A DNA stretch of 8,757 nt from contig JABFVJ010000053.1 in NCBI GenBank assembly GCA_013362835.1, positions 1 through 8,757 on the forward strand. The letters are read 5' to 3'. A model generated the notes under the pieces. It ran no database searches, had not been told where the DNA came from, and saw only the letters and a list, made by a program, of their open reading frames with translations. This stretch comes from Nonomuraea sp. (GTDB taxonomy: Bacteria; Actinomycetota; Actinomycetes; Streptosporangiales; Streptosporangiaceae). A program made the position numbers and the translations under genes. Positions 6,589 to 8,757 of the stretch are shown piece after piece (position 1 is the first letter of the stretch; each line of letters opens with the position of its first letter).

Positions 6589-6594
6589 AGGGGG
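6589..6594 (+). promoter_or_regulatory. Ribosome-binding site of the debranching-enzyme-like gene
   Basis: AGGGGG lies seven bases before ATG 6602 and fixes this start. No convincing -35/-10 pair was found in the 6457-6588 stretch upstream. On the plus strand that stretch also holds CCTCCTTT (6506-6513), the complement of the minus-strand Shine-Dalgarno. Confidence 0.7.
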
Positions 6595-6601
6595 TTTGTC
6601 C

Positions 6602-8757
6602 ATGAACGCGTGGACCTTCGAGGGACAGCCGGGAGCGCTGGGGGACACCGTCACCCTGGTCGAAGGCGGCTCCTTCTGCGTCTGCCAGAAGAGCGGCGAC
6701 ATCGTCGCGGGCGGAGCCCAGGGCGTCTACCACTCCGACACCCGCCTGCTGTCGCGCTGGATCCTGCGCGTGGACGACCACCCCGTGGAACCGCTCCAGG
6801 TGATCACGGCAGAGCCGTACCACGCGACGTTCCTCGGCAAGGCCAGGCCCCGGCCGGGATGGGCCGAGAGCACCCTGCTCGTGGTGCGCGACCGCTACGT
6901 CGGCGGCGGCCTGCGCGAGGACCTCGTGCTGCGCAACATGTCCGAGGAGCCCGCGGGCTGCTCGATCTGCGTGCAGGTGGGGGCCGACCTGGCCGACCTG
7001 TTCGAGGTCAAGTCCGAGCGGGTCTGGCCGGCCGACGACGTGGAGATGAACCCCGGCGAGTCCGTCCTGGAGGTCTACTCGCCGAGCCGCGCGCGCGGCG
7101 CCAGGATCTCGGTCGAGCCGCCGGGCACGCCCGTCGTGACCGCGCCCGGCGCGCTCGCCTTCGACGTCGTCGTCCCCGCGCGCGGCGAGTGGCGGGCCAG
7201 CCTGCTGGTGTCGCCCGTCCACGAGGGCGAGGAGACCGCGGTGCCCTTCCCCGTGGCCCACCCCACCCAGCACGCCGAGCCGGCCCGCCGCCTGGCCGCC
7301 TGGACGGCCAGCGCCCCCGTCGTGGAGAGCGGCAACGCCGCCCTGGTCGAGGCCCTGACCCGCTCCCGCGAGGACCTGGGCAGCCTGCGCCTGTTCGACC
7401 GCGACCACCCGGAGGAGCCGCCCGCGATCGCCGCGGGCGCGCCCTGGTTCATGACGCTGTTCGGCCGCGACTCGCTGCTGACGTCGTGGATGGCGCTGCC
7501 GCTGGACCAGACGCTCGCGCTCGGCACGCTGCGCAGGCTGGCCCGGCTCCAGGGCGCCAAGGTCGACCCGCTCTCCGAGGAGGAGCCCGGCAAGATCATG
7601 CACGAGCTGCGCTTCGGCGTCCAGGACGGCTCCTCCCCGTACGGCGGCCGGGCCTACTACGGCTCGGTGGACGCCACCCCGCTGTTCGTCATGCTGCTCG
7701 GCGAGCTGCGCCGGTGGGGCGTGCACGGCGAGGCCGTCGAGGAGCTGCTCCCGCACGCCGACGCCGCCCTGACCTGGATCGAGGAGTACGGCAGCCGCGA
7801 CGGCTTCGTGTGGTACCAGCGCAAGACCGACCGCGGGCTGATCAACCAGGGCTGGAAGGACTCCTTCGACGGGATCAACTTCGCCGACGGCACCATCGCC
7901 CGCCCGCCGATCGCGCTGGCCGAGGTGCAGGGCTACGTCTACGCCGCCTACCTCGCCCGCGCCCACTTCGCCTGCCAGCAGGGCGACGAGGCGGCCGAGC
8001 GGCGCTTCGTGCAGCGGGCGCGGGCGATCAGGGAGGCGTTCAACGAACGGTTCTGGCTGCCGGGCCCCGGCTACTACGCGATGGGCCTGGACGGGCGCGG
8101 CCGGCCCATCGACGGGCTCGGCTCCAACATGGGCCACTGCCTGTGGGCCGGCATCGCCGACGAGGACAAGGCAGGACGCGTGGCCGAGCACCTGCTCTCG
8201 CCCGAGATGTTCACCGGGTTCGGGATTCGCACGCTGGCCTCGTCCATGGGGGCCTACAACCCGATGAGCTACCACAACGGCTCGGTGTGGCCGCACGACA
8301 GCGCGATCGTCGCGGCCGGGCTCATGCGTTACAACTTCGTCGAGGAGTCCCAGCGCGTGGCGGTCGGCCTGCTGCACGCCGCGCGGGCCTTCGGCGGGCG
8401 GCTGCCGGAGCTGTTCTGCGGGTTCGGCAGGGAGGAGTACGCGCAGCCGGTGCCGTACCCGACGTCGTGCTCGCCGCAGGCGTGGGCCGCCGCGACGCCC
8501 ATCCACCTGCTGCGCACGCTGCTCCGCCTGGACCCCTGGATCCCGTACGGGAAGATGTGGCTCGTCCCCGCGCTGCCCGAGGGCTTCGGGGACGTGACGA
8601 TCAGGGGCATGCCCGTGGGGGACTCCAGGGTCGGGGTCGGCGTGCGGGGCGACGGCGGCGCCCCGACGGTGTCGGGCCTGCCCGAAGGCGTCGAACTGAT
8701 CACCGAGCCGCGCTGCCCGATCAGCGGCGCCTGCCGTGCCGGCCCCGCCCGCAGGGC
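6602..8757 (+). CDS. Glycogen-debranching-enzyme-like / amylo-alpha-1,6-glucosidase family protein, 3' partial
   Basis: The frame is open from ATG 6602 to the end of the window (718 complete codons), so the C-terminus is missing. The start is supported by AGGGGG seven bases upstream and by a protein that begins directly with the family N-terminal domain (roughly 1-230, beta-rich, including GGAQGVYHSDTRLLSRW). From about residue 255 comes an (alpha/alpha)6-barrel glycoside-hydrolase domain of the amylo-alpha-1,6-glucosidase / MGH1-like type. Its recognisable blocks are WFMTLFGRDSLL (282-293), QGWKDSFDG (416-424, with Asp420 a catalytic-acid candidate) and YHNGSVWPHD (557-566). There is no signal peptide, so a cytoplasmic enzyme acting on alpha-glucan or a related glucoside is likely. 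It has no GH13-type glucanotransferase domain, so it is not a two-activity eukaryotic-style debrancher nor a GlgX. The exact substrate is uncertain. Upstream, the terminator at 6426-6456 separates it from the preceding gene, suggesting its own promoter. Confidence 0.9.
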   Translation, partial: MNAWTFEGQPGALGDTVTLVEGGSFCVCQKSGDIVAGGAQGVYHSDTRLLSRWILRVDDHPVEPLQVITAEPYHATFLGKARPRPGWAESTLLVVRDRYVGGGLREDLVLRNMSEEPAGCSICVQVGADLADLFEVKSERVWPADDVEMNPGESVLEVYSPSRARGARISVEPPGTPVVTAPGALAFDVVVPARGEWRASLLVSPVHEGEETAVPFPVAHPTQHAEPARRLAAWTASAPVVESGNAALVEALTRSREDLGSLRLFDRDHPEEPPAIAAGAPWFMTLFGRDSLLTSWMALPLDQTLALGTLRRLARLQGAKVDPLSEEEPGKIMHELRFGVQDGSSPYGGRAYYGSVDATPLFVMLLGELRRWGVHGEAVEELLPHADAALTWIEEYGSRDGFVWYQRKTDRGLINQGWKDSFDGINFADGTIARPPIALAEVQGYVYAAYLARAHFACQQGDEAAERRFVQRARAIREAFNERFWLPGPGYYAMGLDGRGRPIDGLGSNMGHCLWAGIADEDKAGRVAEHLLSPEMFTGFGIRTLASSMGAYNPMSYHNGSVWPHDSAIVAAGLMRYNFVEESQRVAVGLLHAARAFGGRLPELFCGFGREEYAQPVPYPTSCSPQAWAAATPIHLLRTLLRLDPWIPYGKMWLVPALPEGFGDVTIRGMPVGDSRVGVGVRGDGGAPTVSGLPEGVELITEPRCPISGACRAGPARR

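Noticed and set aside
6372..6605. A plus-strand ORF (with an inner ATG at 6495) whose TGA overlaps the ATG of the debranching-like gene as ATGA, suggesting translational coupling.
   Set aside because: There is no Shine-Dalgarno before either start, it passes through the terminator hairpin, and the product has no recognisable feature. The ATGA overlap is probably chance.
6344..8506. A 720-codon minus-strand frame opposite the debranching-like gene, ending in the same frame as the candidate small protein.
   Set aside because: Upstream of 6496 it is antisense to a well-supported gene and is low-complexity. Only its last 50 codons, which begin after a real ribosome-binding site, are kept.

Overview
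The window is very GC-rich, with strong G/C bias at third codon positions, Sec-type secretion and long non-coding mirror frames opposite its genes. This is typical of a filamentous actinomycete. Frequent AGG arginine codons and the gene types made me think of the Streptosporangiaceae (Nonomuraea-like), but that is an impression and not a demonstrated placement. No mobile element, tRNA, rRNA or CRISPR array is visible.

Layout from left to right. (1) The 3' part of a plus-strand gene (2-1600) encodes a membrane protein with about eight visible transmembrane helices fused to a C-terminal serine-hydrolase (lipase/esterase-like) domain. (2) A convergent minus-strand gene (2799-1597) encodes a 400-residue soluble class-I-type cytochrome P450. 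The two genes end tail to tail on a single CTAG that supplies both stop codons. (3) A short AT-rich divergent promoter region lies at 2800-2884. (4) A 1135-residue secreted plus-strand protein (2885-6292) joins an N-terminal NAGPA-type phosphodiester glycosidase domain, Ig-like and jelly-roll modules, a calcineurin-like metallophosphoesterase domain and a C-terminal Ig-like domain. Its gene carries one TTA leucine codon, at codon 18. (5) The 309-base gap 6293-6601 is unusually structured. It has three copies of a 24-base tandem repeat, a strong plus-strand hairpin terminator, and on the minus strand a 50-codon ORF behind an AAAGGAGG Shine-Dalgarno. (6) A plus-strand gene (6602 to beyond the window end) encodes a protein of the glycogen-debranching-enzyme / amylo-alpha-1,6-glucosidase-like (alpha/alpha)6 family, with its N-terminal domain.

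The genes do not form an obvious operon. Strand alternation, the AT-rich divergent promoter region and the terminator suggest mostly separate transcription units. The most informative items are the two-enzyme secreted protein, which could act in two steps on sugar-phosphate polymers (inference), its possible TTA/bldA-type control, its altered metallophosphoesterase motifs, and the candidate small gene hidden in the 6.3-6.6 kb gap.
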